Positions 7,529-17,964 of a stretch of DNA of 25,644 bases are shown here, one piece after another. Numbering within the stretch: position 1 is the first letter of the stretch; the number at the start of each line of letters is the position of its first letter. The position numbers and the translations under genes were made by a program. The notes under the pieces were generated by a model. The model had not been told where the DNA came from. It ran no database searches and saw only the letters and a list, made by a program, of their open reading frames with translations. This DNA is from DATLFQ01 sp035540915 (GTDB lineage Bacteria; Actinomycetota; Acidimicrobiia; Acidimicrobiales; GCA-2861595): positions 1 to 25,644 of the forward strand of contig DATLFQ010000022.1 in NCBI GenBank assembly GCA_035540915.1. The letters are read 5' to 3'.

Positions 7529-7559
7529 AGGGTACCGGCCCGGTACAGGCCGGTACCCT
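7529..7559. promoter_or_regulatory. Perfect 31-bp dyad forming a symmetric divergent promoter
   Basis: AGGGTACCGGCC (7529-7540) and GGCCGGTACCCT (7548-7559) are exact reverse complements around CGGTACA. Each arm ends in TACCCT read outward, a TAnnnT -10 candidate. One lies 7 nt before the metH GTG (7567) and the other 8 nt before the peptidase GTG (7520). GGTAC occurs at 7531, 7542 and 7552, about one helical turn apart. Both genes lack a Shine-Dalgarno, so both mRNAs are probably leaderless. The dyad could also be the operator of a dimeric regulator. Confidence 0.55.
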
Positions 7560-7566
7560 CGTCGTC

Positions 7567-11031
<3,465 letters not shown>

Positions 11032-11177
11032 CCCCTCGCCCCTGCGGCGAACTCGGTGCAGATCGCGAGCTCGGGCGCGCGATTCGCGGACCGGTTCCCA
11101 CATCTCGATGCCGGTGGTCACTCCGAGGTGCTGCTCGCGAGGGACCGCGAGGCCGGGCGGGCGGAGCCGGCCGGGCC
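11032..11177. other. Convergent intergenic region without a clear terminator
   Basis: This 146-bp gap separates metH from the convergent PH-like gene. It holds only weak inverted repeats: ATCGCG/CGCGAT (11062-11083) and CTCGCG/CGCGAG (11134-11151). No run of T follows either. I see no open frame with coding character. Confidence 0.5.
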
Positions 11178-11639
11178 CTAGTGCCCGCGGCCTGAGCGGC
11201 GAGCCCGGCGCAGCTGGGCCCGCAGCGACGACACGACGACCTCGGGGTCGTCCACCTCGAGCACGAAGCGGCGGTAGGGCCGGTCCCGGAGCTCGACGAC
11301 CAGCACCTCCTCCCGCCGCCGGACGAGCCAGAACGACCGGTCCGCGCCCGTCCCGTAGCTGCCGGCCCGGTAGCCGGGGACCGAGGTGCCGGGCGCCCGG
11401 ACCCCGACGGGGAGGTCGGCCGCCCGGGCCACGCCGATGTCGGCCACCGCCGCCACCGGCACCTGCAGCACGCGCCGCAGCGACCACCACTGGTGCAGGC
11501 CGCGGGGCCGGACCACCAGCTCCCCGTCCTCGACACCGATGCGGGCCAGTGGCGCCGAACCCCGCGCCGACAGCCGCACGGCCAGTGGCAGGGCGGCCAC
11601 CGCCAGCGCCACGACCACGAGCACGGCGACGGCTTCCAC
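11178..11639 (-). CDS. Small membrane-anchored PH-like domain protein
   Basis: 153 residues from a GTG at 11639. One N-terminal membrane segment (about residues 3-22) is followed by a basic residue, then a soluble domain of alternating strands: ARIGVEDGELVVRPRG, VPVAAVADIGVA, GADRSFWLVRRREEVLVVEL and YRRFVLEVDDPE. Together with PGTSVPGYRAGSYGTG, this matches what I recall of actinobacterial bacterial-PH-like hypothetical proteins. The tail is Arg-rich. The start has no strong ribosome-binding site, and only 8 bp separate it from the decayed transporter frame upstream. Its role is unknown; bacterial PH-like domains are usually structural. The family call is from strand pattern and memory, so it is tentative, but the frame is clearly coding. 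Confidence 0.7.
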   Translation of the reverse strand: MEAVAVLVVVALAVAALPLAVRLSARGSAPLARIGVEDGELVVRPRGLHQWWSLRRVLQVPVAAVADIGVARAADLPVGVRAPGTSVPGYRAGSYGTGADRSFWLVRRREEVLVVELRDRPYRRFVLEVDDPEVVVSSLRAQLRRARRSGRGH

Positions 11640-11647
11640 TGCGCCCG

Positions 11648-12027
11648 CTAGTGCCCGGGGGCGAGGCCCCGGGCCGGCACGTCCATCATCTCGTCGAGCA
11701 GGGCGTCGGCATCAGCGGCGGCCGCCGGGCCACCGCCGCCCCGGCGCAACTCTTGGGAACGCCCCCCTCGGGAAACCGCCACCGCTGGACCCGGCGCAGC
11801 GGTGCCGGCGCCCCCCCGGTTGGCGTCGCCCGCCAGCCGCATGGACGCGGGGACCGGCGCGGCCCGGATGAGGGTGGCGTCCATGAGGATGGCCATCGTA
11901 AGGCCAGCCAGAGCCCGCCCCGGGCCCCGGGGCGACCGCCGCGCCAGGGCCAGCGCCACCGTCTCCGGCGTCGGCTCCGGGGGCGGCTGGCCCCCGAACC
12001 GGCGGAGGCTGGCCCCGAGCCGGCGGA
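11648..12027 (-). pseudogene. Remnant of an MMPL/RND-family transporter C-terminus
   Basis: This 380-bp stretch lies between two minus-strand genes and has no plausible intact gene. One frame reads ALAGLTMAILMDATLIRAAP followed by VPASMRLAGDANRGG (about 11815-11920). This resembles the last membrane helix and DATLVR...VPALM..LG..N signature that ends MMPL transporters. Upstream, TPETVALALARRSP (about 11940-11990) recalls the preceding MMPL helix, with the part between apparently deleted. The downstream tail is Gly/Ala-rich and unlike the family. No start codon with a ribosome-binding site precedes it, and the rest of the transporter, over 600 residues, is absent. It is best read as a decayed fragment; an 82-residue product from ATG 11896 is possible but unlikely. 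Confidence 0.55.
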
Positions 12028-12912
12028 TCAGGCCAGGACCGCCCGAGCCACCAGGTCGGTGCCGAAGGCCGTCAGGATGGCGAGGTACAGCAGGCCGGTA
12101 GCGGCCATCACTGCCGAGTAGGAACGCTCCTTGAGCGCCGCCTTCGTGACGAATGCCAGAGCGAGCGTGCTCACGGCGCAGGTCACCCAGAACCAGCCGA
12201 GGATGCCGCCGTAGCCGTCGTCGATCGAGCCCGAGAGCACCGAAACCATGCCGGTCGGCCAGAGCAGCACCGCCACCTCCACCGGCCACAGCCGGATGAG
12301 CCAGCGGTTCAGCGCCACCAGCGGCTGGCGGCCCAACCCGGGCTGGACCAGGTACCAGTGCCCGAGCAGCATGGCGTCGCTGACGGCGCCGAGGAAGGCG
12401 GCTCCGACCACGGTGCGGGCGACGGCCAGTCCGTCGGGCCCGCCGGCCGCCACCCCGGCGGCGATGAGGCCGACAGCCCCGATCACCGGCGCCACCAGGT
12501 CGAGCACGGGCGGGAACTCCGGTACCGAGGGGTCCGGCTCGCGGCGGCCGTCGGCCTTGACGGCCGGGTCTGCTCCGCCCTCGGGCGGGCCACCGGTCAT
12601 GGCCGCCACCCGGGCCGCCCGGCGCTCGCGGCGGGCCCGTTCGCCCGCCACGCCGGCCCTGCGCCGGAGAACCGACACCGCCAGCGCGGCCGCCGTCGCC
12701 AGCACCACGAGGGCGGCGCAGGCGTCGCGCACCGCCACCGGCTCCAGGCGGCGCCCGACGACCAGTGCCCCGAGGGCGATGACGCCGTAGCTGGCCCGGA
12801 GCAGCCACCCGTAGCCGATGCCCACGACCCGGTCCCGGCTGGTCACCCAGAGGAACAACAGCCCGCCCGTCGCCCACTGCAGCAGGACGGTGGCAGCGTC
12901 GAGGCGGATCAC
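12028..12912 (-). CDS. Polytopic membrane protein, unknown function
   Basis: 294 residues from a GTG at 12912. I count about eight hydrophobic segments (near 6-24, 34-53, 63-82, 136-156, 163-187, 205-228, 235-255 and 266-286). A charged cytoplasmic-type loop (83-132), rich in Arg then Asp/Glu/Pro, splits three helices from five. GHWYLVQPGLG (184-194) has a histidine inside or at the edge of a helix and could be functional. I do not recognise the family. It is separated from the upstream SDR gene by a 199-bp region with three hairpins, so it probably has its own promoter. No neighbour suggests a function. Confidence 0.75.
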   Translation of the reverse strand: MIRLDAATVLLQWATGGLLFLWVTSRDRVVGIGYGWLLRASYGVIALGALVVGRRLEPVAVRDACAALVVLATAAALAVSVLRRRAGVAGERARRERRAARVAAMTGGPPEGGADPAVKADGRREPDPSVPEFPPVLDLVAPVIGAVGLIAAGVAAGGPDGLAVARTVVGAAFLGAVSDAMLLGHWYLVQPGLGRQPLVALNRWLIRLWPVEVAVLLWPTGMVSVLSGSIDDGYGGILGWFWVTCAVSTLALAFVTKAALKERSYSAVMAATGLLYLAILTAFGTDLVARAVLA

Positions 12913-13017
12913 GGGGCGGTCACAGTTCCGCCGCCGCCAGCGGCGAGGCGACCAGGGGCGATGAGAACCGTCGGCGGCCGCGAGGTTCGGACGGCTCGGC
13001 CCCTCCCCGGGAGAACG

Positions 13018-13047
13018 GCCGCCGATCCGGCTTCGCCGGTCGGCGGC
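13018..13047. terminator. GC-rich hairpin with bulge, downstream of the SDR gene
   Basis: GCCGCCGATCCGG and CCGGTCGGCGGC pair over 12 bp with one bulged T and a CTTCG loop. It is the third hairpin met when reading leftward from the SDR stop at 13112. There is no T-run, as is common for terminators in high-GC actinobacteria. Confidence 0.5.
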
Positions 13048-13053
13048 CTGGGC

Positions 13054-13070
13054 GCCGGCCGGAGGCCGGC
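13054..13070. terminator. 7-bp perfect hairpin, middle of a three-hairpin set
   Basis: GCCGGCC and GGCCGGC enclose a 3-nt loop (GGA). It lies between two other stem-loops within 85 bp, downstream of the six-gene minus-strand operon. Confidence 0.45.
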
Positions 13071-13085
13071 ACGATCGGCTCCGAG

Positions 13086-13102
13086 CCGAACCTCCGGTTC
13101 GG
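13086..13102. terminator. 7-bp perfect hairpin nearest the SDR stop codon
   Basis: CCGAACC and GGTTCGG enclose a 3-nt loop (TCC), ending 10 bp from the SDR stop. It is the first hairpin that transcription of the operon would meet. The sequence is also a near-perfect dyad and could be a protein site for the downstream membrane-protein gene. Confidence 0.45.
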
Positions 13103-13111
13103 TGAGGACTC

Positions 13112-13852
13112 TCACAGCAGGCCCGAGACGATGGTGGCGCCGTCCACCTGGAGCGCGGCGCCGCTGACGAAACCGGCCGGCTGCGAGCACAGGAAGGCGA
13201 CCACCTTGCCGAAGTCGGCCGGGTCGCCCAGGCGCCGCCCGTCACCGGGCGCGGCCGTCCCCAGCTCGCGGGTCCGCTCGGTGAGGTGCAGCCCCGGGCA
13301 GGCCAGGTTGAGGGTGATGCCGTCGGCGGCCAGGTCGGCGGCGGCCGTCTTGGCCCACGCCCACAGGCCCGTCCGGGCGGTGTTGGACAGGGCGAGCGTC
13401 GGGCTGGGCTGCTTGACGTAGGCGGAGGTGATGAGGCAGATACGGCCCCAGCCGGCGGCCCGCTGGTGGGGAACGGCGGCCCTGACCAGGCGCACCGAGG
13501 TGAGCAGGTTGGCCTCGACCGCGGTACGCAGCGCGTCGTCGTCGACGTCGAGGGCCCGGCCCTGCGGCGGACCACCGGCGTTCGCCACGAGCACGTGCAG
13601 GCCGCCGAAGCGCTCGACCGTCGCCGCGACCAGCTGCTCGGGCACCGCCGGGTCGGTGACGTCGGCGGGCAGGGCGAGCACCTCCGCGCCGGTGGCCTCC
13701 AGCGCGGCGGCGGCCTCGGCCAGCGCCGCCCGGCCGCGGGCGCAGATCGTCACCCGCACTCCCTCGGCGGCCAGCGCCTCGGCGGCGCCGCGGCCCAGGC
13801 CGCGCGACGACGCGGTGACCAGCGCCACCCGCCCGGCCAGGCCCAGGTCCAC
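13112..13852 (-). CDS. Short-chain dehydrogenase/reductase with altered catalytic motif
   Basis: 246 residues with a Rossmann fold. The cofactor loop is TASSRGLGRG (13-22) in place of TGxxxGxG, with ADVTD (63-67) and NAGG (91-94). S143 is in place, but the classical YxxxK is S156-N-T-A-R160 (ALSNTARTGL). A subgroup annotated as 3-oxoacyl-ACP-reductase-like carries this KQP...LSNxxR form, so it is a family trait rather than a random loss. The C-terminus GFVSGAALQVDG is normal. With no Tyr/Lys pair, ordinary oxidoreductase chemistry is doubtful; the substrate is unknown. It starts at GTG 13852, 4 bp after the M24 peptidase stop, and is the last gene of the operon, followed by three hairpins. 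Confidence 0.88.
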   Translation of the reverse strand: MDLGLAGRVALVTASSRGLGRGAAEALAAEGVRVTICARGRAALAEAAAALEATGAEVLALPADVTDPAVPEQLVAATVERFGGLHVLVANAGGPPQGRALDVDDDALRTAVEANLLTSVRLVRAAVPHQRAAGWGRICLITSAYVKQPSPTLALSNTARTGLWAWAKTAAADLAADGITLNLACPGLHLTERTRELGTAAPGDGRRLGDPADFGKVVAFLCSQPAGFVSGAALQVDGATIVSGLL

Positions 13853-13856
13853 GGGA

Positions 13857-14951
13857 CTACGCCTCCACCACGGCCAGGTCGTGGGACACGGTGTTCAGCG
13901 GCTCGGGCCCTGCGTCGGTGGCCACGACGATGTCCTCGATGCGGGCGCCCCAGCGGCCGTCGAGATAGATGCCGGGTTCCACCGAGAAGGCGTGGCCAGG
14001 TTCCAGGGCCTGGCAGTTGCCGCCCACCAGGTACGGGTCTTCGTGCTCCTCCAGCCCTATGCCGTGCCCGGTGCGGTGCACGAAGTGCGGCCCGTAGCCC
14101 GCCTCGTCGATCAGCCGGCGGGCCACGGCGTCGACGTCCTCGCACGGTGTGCCGACCGCGGCAGCGGCGACGGCGGCGGCCTGGGCATCCTGCAGCACGG
14201 CGTAGAGGTGGCGGAACCCGGCCGGCGGCGGCCCGGTGAAGACGGTGCGGGTGATGTCGGAGCAGTAGCCGTCGAGCGTCCCGCCGAAGTCGCACACCAC
14301 CGCCTCACCCGGGCCGATGACGCGGGGGCCCGGCTCGTGGTGCGGGCTGGCCGAGTTGGGGCCGCTGCCGACGATGGCGAAGTTGACGGCGGCGTGGCCC
14401 TCGTCGAGGAGGCGCCGGCCGAGGTCGGCCGAGACGGCCGCCTCGGTCCGTCCCAGCAGGGCGACGTCGCCGGCCAGGAGCTGGGCCGCCACCCGGTCGG
14501 CGGCGGCCGACGCCCGGCACAGCGCGGCCACCTCGGCCGCGTCCTTCACCGCCCGCAGCGGCCCGGTGACCACCGACGCCGGCAGCCAGGTGGCGCCGGG
14601 CAGCCGGGCCTGGAGCTGGAGGACGAAGGTGGCCCAGGTGCGGTCCGACACGGCCAGCCGGCGCCGCCCGCCGACCAGCCCGGCGACGACCTCCACCGGG
14701 TCGTCGGTCTCGTCCCACGGCGCGGTGGCGAACACGTCCGGCACGGGTTCGACCCGGGGCGCCTCCAGTCGGGGCACCACCAGCGTGGCGTCGCCGTCGG
14801 CCGGGAGCACCAGCATGGTGAGCCGCTCCAGCGGCATGGCCCGGTAGCCCGTGAGCCAGGGCAGGTCGGCGCCCAGGGACAGCAGCAGGGCGTCGAGTCC
14901 GAGGTCGTCCAGGCGCGCCCGCACCCGGGCCAGCCGGTCGTGGAAGGGCAT
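13857..14951 (-). CDS. M24-family metallopeptidase (Xaa-Pro peptidase-like)
   Basis: 364 residues with the two-domain creatinase/prolidase layout: a creatinase-like N-terminal domain (1-130) and a pita-bread catalytic domain. All five dinuclear metal ligands are visible: D221 (VCDFGG), D232 (SDITRT), H296 (RTGHGIG), E325 (SVEPGIY) and E339 (RIEDIV). H205 in PHHEPG is the usual substrate-site histidine. It probably cleaves X-Pro bonds of short peptides in the cytosol, though the exact specificity cannot be told. The ATG at 14951 overlaps the LipB-LipA stop (TGATG), so translation is coupled. A 28-bp palindrome lies 18 nt before this start, inside the end of the upstream gene, and could fold over or near the initiation site. 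The link to lipoate genes looks positional, not metabolic. Confidence 0.92.
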   Translation of the reverse strand: MPFHDRLARVRARLDDLGLDALLLSLGADLPWLTGYRAMPLERLTMLVLPADGDATLVVPRLEAPRVEPVPDVFATAPWDETDDPVEVVAGLVGGRRRLAVSDRTWATFVLQLQARLPGATWLPASVVTGPLRAVKDAAEVAALCRASAAADRVAAQLLAGDVALLGRTEAAVSADLGRRLLDEGHAAVNFAIVGSGPNSASPHHEPGPRVIGPGEAVVCDFGGTLDGYCSDITRTVFTGPPPAGFRHLYAVLQDAQAAAVAAAAVGTPCEDVDAVARRLIDEAGYGPHFVHRTGHGIGLEEHEDPYLVGGNCQALEPGHAFSVEPGIYLDGRWGARIEDIVVATDAGPEPLNTVSHDLAVVEA

Positions 14952-16573
14952 CAACCTGTACTGGTGTGCGTTTCGCGCGCCCTGGCGCGCGAAACGGCCC
15001 CAAGTTCGTCGGGAGGGGCGGCCGGGGGTCCGGCGGGCGTGGCGGGCAGGGCGGCGCGGGCGTGGTAGCTGGAGCGGGTGAGGGGCGACGCCTCGACGTG
15101 GGCGAAGCCCATGGCGAGGGCGGCGGCCCTCAGGCGGTCGAACTCGTCGGGGCGCCACCAGCGGGCCACCGGCAGGTGGCCGGCGGTGGGCCGCAGGTAC
15201 TGGCCCAGGGTGACGATGGTGGCGCCGGCGCCGCGCAGGTCAGCCAGCGCGCCCAGCACCTCGGGCTCGCTCTCCCCCATGCCCAGGACCAGGCCGGACT
15301 TGGCCGTCAGGCCGGCGGCGGCGGCGCGGGCCAGCACGGCCAGGCTGCGGGCGTAGGACGCCGAGGGCCGGGCCAGTCGCTGCAGCCGGGCCACCGTCTC
15401 GAGGTTGTGGTTCACCACCTCGGGCCGGGCGTCGAAGATGGCGCCAAGCGCGCCGGGGTCGCCCTTGCAGTCTGGGATCAGCACCTCGACGGTCGTGCCC
15501 GGGCACCGGCGCCTGATGGCGGCGACCGTGGCGGCGAACGCCGCCGCTCCCCCGTCGGCCAGGTCGTCGCGGGCGACCGCAGTGACCACTGCGTGGGCCA
15601 GGCCCATCTGCTCGACGGCCTCGGCCACCCGCTCGGGCTCGCCGGCGTCAGCCGGCAACGGTCGCCTCGTGTCCACCAGGCAGAAGCCGCAGGCGCGGGT
15701 GCAGCGGTCGCCGTTGATCATGAACGTGGCGGTGCCCTCGCCCCAGCACTCGAAGATGTTGGGGCAGCCGGCCTCCTCGCACACCGTCACCAGGTCGAGC
15801 GACCGCATGGTGCGCTTCAGCTCGACGAACTCGGGGCCCATGTGCACCGGCGCCCGCAGCCAGGCCGGCTTGCGCTCGCCGATGGACAGGCCGCCGGCCA
15901 GGGCAGCCGGCCCCGATCGCGCCGGGGCTTCCCAGGCCGCGTCCTGGCGCTCGGCGGGGCCCCAGCGGTCGGCGGCCCGGCGGGCGACGGCGTCGACCAC
16001 CTCGACCATGGTCGCCCGAACGCCGAGCGCGGCCAGCGAGGTGACGCCGGCGTCGGCCAGCCCGCAGGGCACGATGCGCTCGAACATGGCCAGGTCGGGG
16101 TCGACGTTGAGCGCGAACCCGTGCATGGACCGCCCCCGGCTCAGGCGCACGCCCACCGCGCACAGCTTGTCGTCGCCCACCCACACGCCCGGGCGCCCGG
16201 GCTGGCGGGTGGCGCCGCGCACGCCCAGGTCGCCGACCGCGTCGATGACCACCTGCTCGAGCCCGCGGACGAAGGCCGGCGTGCTCCCCGGTCCGGCCGG
16301 GACCGACCGCACCGCGTAGCCCACCAGCTGGCCGGGGCCGTGGTAGGTGACGTCACCACCGCGGTCGGCGACCACCAGCTCGGCCCCCAGCTCGGCCGGG
16401 TCGATCAGTACGTGCTCCGGCCGCGTGCGCAGGCCCATGGTGAACACGGGCGGGTGCTCCAGCAGCAGGAGCCAGTCGCCCCGGCCGGCCCGGTGCAGCC
16501 CACGCTGGAGCGCGCTCGCGTCCCGGTAGGCCACCCGCCCCAGCCACCGCACCCGCAGCGGGGCGCCCGTCAT
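14951..16573 (-). CDS. LipB-LipA fusion: octanoyltransferase and lipoyl synthase in one polypeptide
   Basis: 540 residues in one uninterrupted frame from ATG 16573. Residues 1-205 are LipB: LLLLEHPPVFTMG, RGGDVTYHGPGQ (71-82), GDDKLCAVGVR with K136, and catalytic C170 in IVPCGL. A linker of about 20 residues leads to LipA (228-510): GERKPAWLR, the auxiliary-cluster cysteines C265, C270 and C276 (CX4CX5C), the radical-SAM cysteines C291, C295 and C298 (CX3CX2C), and RSSYHA (500-505). LipB moves octanoate from ACP to the E2 lysine; LipA then inserts two sulfurs. Usually these are separate adjacent genes. No start codon suits an independent LipA, as CTG is the nearest candidate. The last 30 residues are low complexity and include a palindrome. 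It starts on the E2 stop (TGATG) and ends on the M24 gene start. Confidence 0.93.
   Translation of the reverse strand: MTGAPLRVRWLGRVAYRDASALQRGLHRAGRGDWLLLLEHPPVFTMGLRTRPEHVLIDPAELGAELVVADRGGDVTYHGPGQLVGYAVRSVPAGPGSTPAFVRGLEQVVIDAVGDLGVRGATRQPGRPGVWVGDDKLCAVGVRLSRGRSMHGFALNVDPDLAMFERIVPCGLADAGVTSLAALGVRATMVEVVDAVARRAADRWGPAERQDAAWEAPARSGPAALAGGLSIGERKPAWLRAPVHMGPEFVELKRTMRSLDLVTVCEEAGCPNIFECWGEGTATFMINGDRCTRACGFCLVDTRRPLPADAGEPERVAEAVEQMGLAHAVVTAVARDDLADGGAAAFAATVAAIRRRCPGTTVEVLIPDCKGDPGALGAIFDARPEVVNHNLETVARLQRLARPSASYARSLAVLARAAAAGLTAKSGLVLGMGESEPEVLGALADLRGAGATIVTLGQYLRPTAGHLPVARWWRPDEFDRLRAAALAMGFAHVEASPLTRSSYHARAALPATPAGPPAAPPDELGAVSRARARETHTSTG
14969..14996. repeat. Perfect 28-bp palindrome within the end of the LipB-LipA gene
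   Basis: CGTTTCGCGCGCC (14969-14981) and GGCGCGCGAAACG (14984-14996) pair over 13 bp around CT. On the coding strand it encodes the low-complexity tail VSRARARET beyond the conserved LipA domain. It uses GTT and AGG, codons rare in this window. It sits 18 nt before the M24 peptidase start, so it may be an intra-operon hairpin affecting mRNA processing or translation of the next gene. Confidence 0.6.
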
Positions 16574-17964
16574 CAGGTCAGCTCCGAGGCCCAGTCCCGC
16601 GTCTCGATGATCTCCCGCAGGCGGGCCAGGAAGGCCGAGGCGTAGGCGCCGTCGTTGGCCCGGTGGTCGAACGAGAGGGCCAGGTTGCCGACCGGGTGGA
16701 CGGCGACCCCGTAGCCGCCGCCGGGCAGCGCCACGGCCACGGGCTTGGGCTTCACGCCGTCGGTGGACAGGATGGCCACCTGGGGCTGGTTGATGATCGG
16801 CGCGGTGAGCAGGGTGCCGTAGCCACCGGGGTTGGTGATGGTGAAGGTGCCACCGGAGATGTCGTCGGCGCCCAGCTTCTTGGACCGGGCCCGGCTGGCC
16901 AGGTCGGCCACCTCCCGGGCGAGGGCCCGCAGCCGCTTGTCGTCGGCGTCGCGGACCACGGGCACGATGAGTCCCTCGTGGGCCAGGTCCACCGCGATGC
17001 CGAGGTTCACCGCCCGGTGGACGATCAGCGACTCCTCGGCGACGGACGCGTTCAGGCGGGGGAAGTCGGCCAGCGCGTCGACCACGGCCCGGGCCACGAA
17101 CGGGAGGTAGCTGAGGCTGACGCCCTCCTCCTCCTTGAACCGCTGCCGCACCGGCAGCCGGGCCCGCTCGACCGCCTCGTAGTCGACCTCGGCCACCACG
17201 AGCGTGTGCGCCGAGGTGTCCAGCGACCGGCGCATGTGCTCGGCGGTGCGCCGGCGGATGTTGGAGAACGCGATGGTCTCGTCGCCGGCGGCGCGGGCCA
17301 CTGTCGCCGGCGCAGGTGCGGCCGCAGGTGCGGGTGCGGGTGCCGGCGCCGTCGGGGCGGCGGAACCGCCGCCGTTGCGTGTGTCGATCACCTTCAGCAC
17401 GTCGGCCCGGGTGACCCGCCCGCCGGCGCCCGAGCCGGTGATCGAGCCGGGGTCGATCCCGTGCTCGGCCACCAACCGGCGGACCACGGGCGACAGGACC
17501 TGGCCGGGGCGACCCCCTGCGGGCGGCCCGTCGTCGCCTCCCGGCTCGGGCCGGCGGGCCGCCTTGGCGCTCGCCGGTTCCGGCGCCGGCTCCTCCTCGG
17601 GCGGTCGGGCGCCCGCGGGCTTTGGGCTCGCCTCCGGCTCCGGCTGCGGGTCGGGCGCCGGATCGGGGTCCGTCGCCGACTCGGGTTCGGGCGCGGGCTC
17701 GGCCGCGGGCTCGGCCGCGCCCTCGGCGCTGTCGCCGATGACGGCCAGCCGGGCGCCGACGTCGACCGTCTGGCCCTCCTGGACCAGGATCTCGGTCAGG
17801 TAGCCCGAGGCGGGCGAGGGGACCTCGGAGTCCACCTTGTCGGTCGACACCTCGAAGAGCACCTCGTCCTCGGAGACCTGGTCGCCCACCTGCTTGACCC
17901 AGCGCACGATGGTGCCCTCGGTGACCGTCTCCCCCAGCTGGGGCATGGTGATGTCGATGCTCAT
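16573..17964 (-). CDS. sucB: 2-oxoacid dehydrogenase E2, dihydrolipoamide acyltransferase (SucB-like)
   Basis: 463 residues. An N-terminal lipoyl domain (1-78) has FEVSTDKVDSEVPSP with lipoyl-lysine K43. A long Pro/Ala/Glu linker (80-150) follows, then the peripheral subunit-binding domain (156-193, LSPVVRRLVAEHGIDP and GSGAGGRVTRADV), a second linker and the catalytic domain (230-463) ending with SFDHRANDG (H434, D438). It passes the acyl group from an E1 to CoA. Only one lipoyl domain is present, as in many SucB proteins. The substrate could be succinyl, acetyl or branched-chain; sucB is the closest label but no E1 is here to decide. It overlaps the E3 stop by ATGA and the LipB-LipA start by TGATG, so the enzyme that lipoylates K43 is made next to it. 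Confidence 0.92.
   Translation of the reverse strand: MSIDITMPQLGETVTEGTIVRWVKQVGDQVSEDEVLFEVSTDKVDSEVPSPASGYLTEILVQEGQTVDVGARLAVIGDSAEGAAEPAAEPAPEPESATDPDPAPDPQPEPEASPKPAGARPPEEEPAPEPASAKAARRPEPGGDDGPPAGGRPGQVLSPVVRRLVAEHGIDPGSITGSGAGGRVTRADVLKVIDTRNGGGSAAPTAPAPAPAPAAAPAPATVARAAGDETIAFSNIRRRTAEHMRRSLDTSAHTLVVAEVDYEAVERARLPVRQRFKEEEGVSLSYLPFVARAVVDALADFPRLNASVAEESLIVHRAVNLGIAVDLAHEGLIVPVVRDADDKRLRALAREVADLASRARSKKLGADDISGGTFTITNPGGYGTLLTAPIINQPQVAILSTDGVKPKPVAVALPGGGYGVAVHPVGNLALSFDHRANDGAYASAFLARLREIIETRDWASELT

Noticed and set aside
7521..7566. Cobalamin or SAM riboswitch before metH
   Set aside because: The gap is only 46 bp and is filled by the divergent palindrome; there is no room for a B12-box or SAM aptamer.
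11178..11657. Shared GGGCACTAG ends of the PH-like gene and the decayed frame, as a duplication mark
   Set aside because: The match is about 9 bp around a stop codon and does not extend; chance is likely at this base composition.
16573..17964. E2 as a pyruvate-specific or branched-chain enzyme
   Set aside because: Substrate cannot be decided without an E1 in the window; the SucB-like label is kept only as the closest match.
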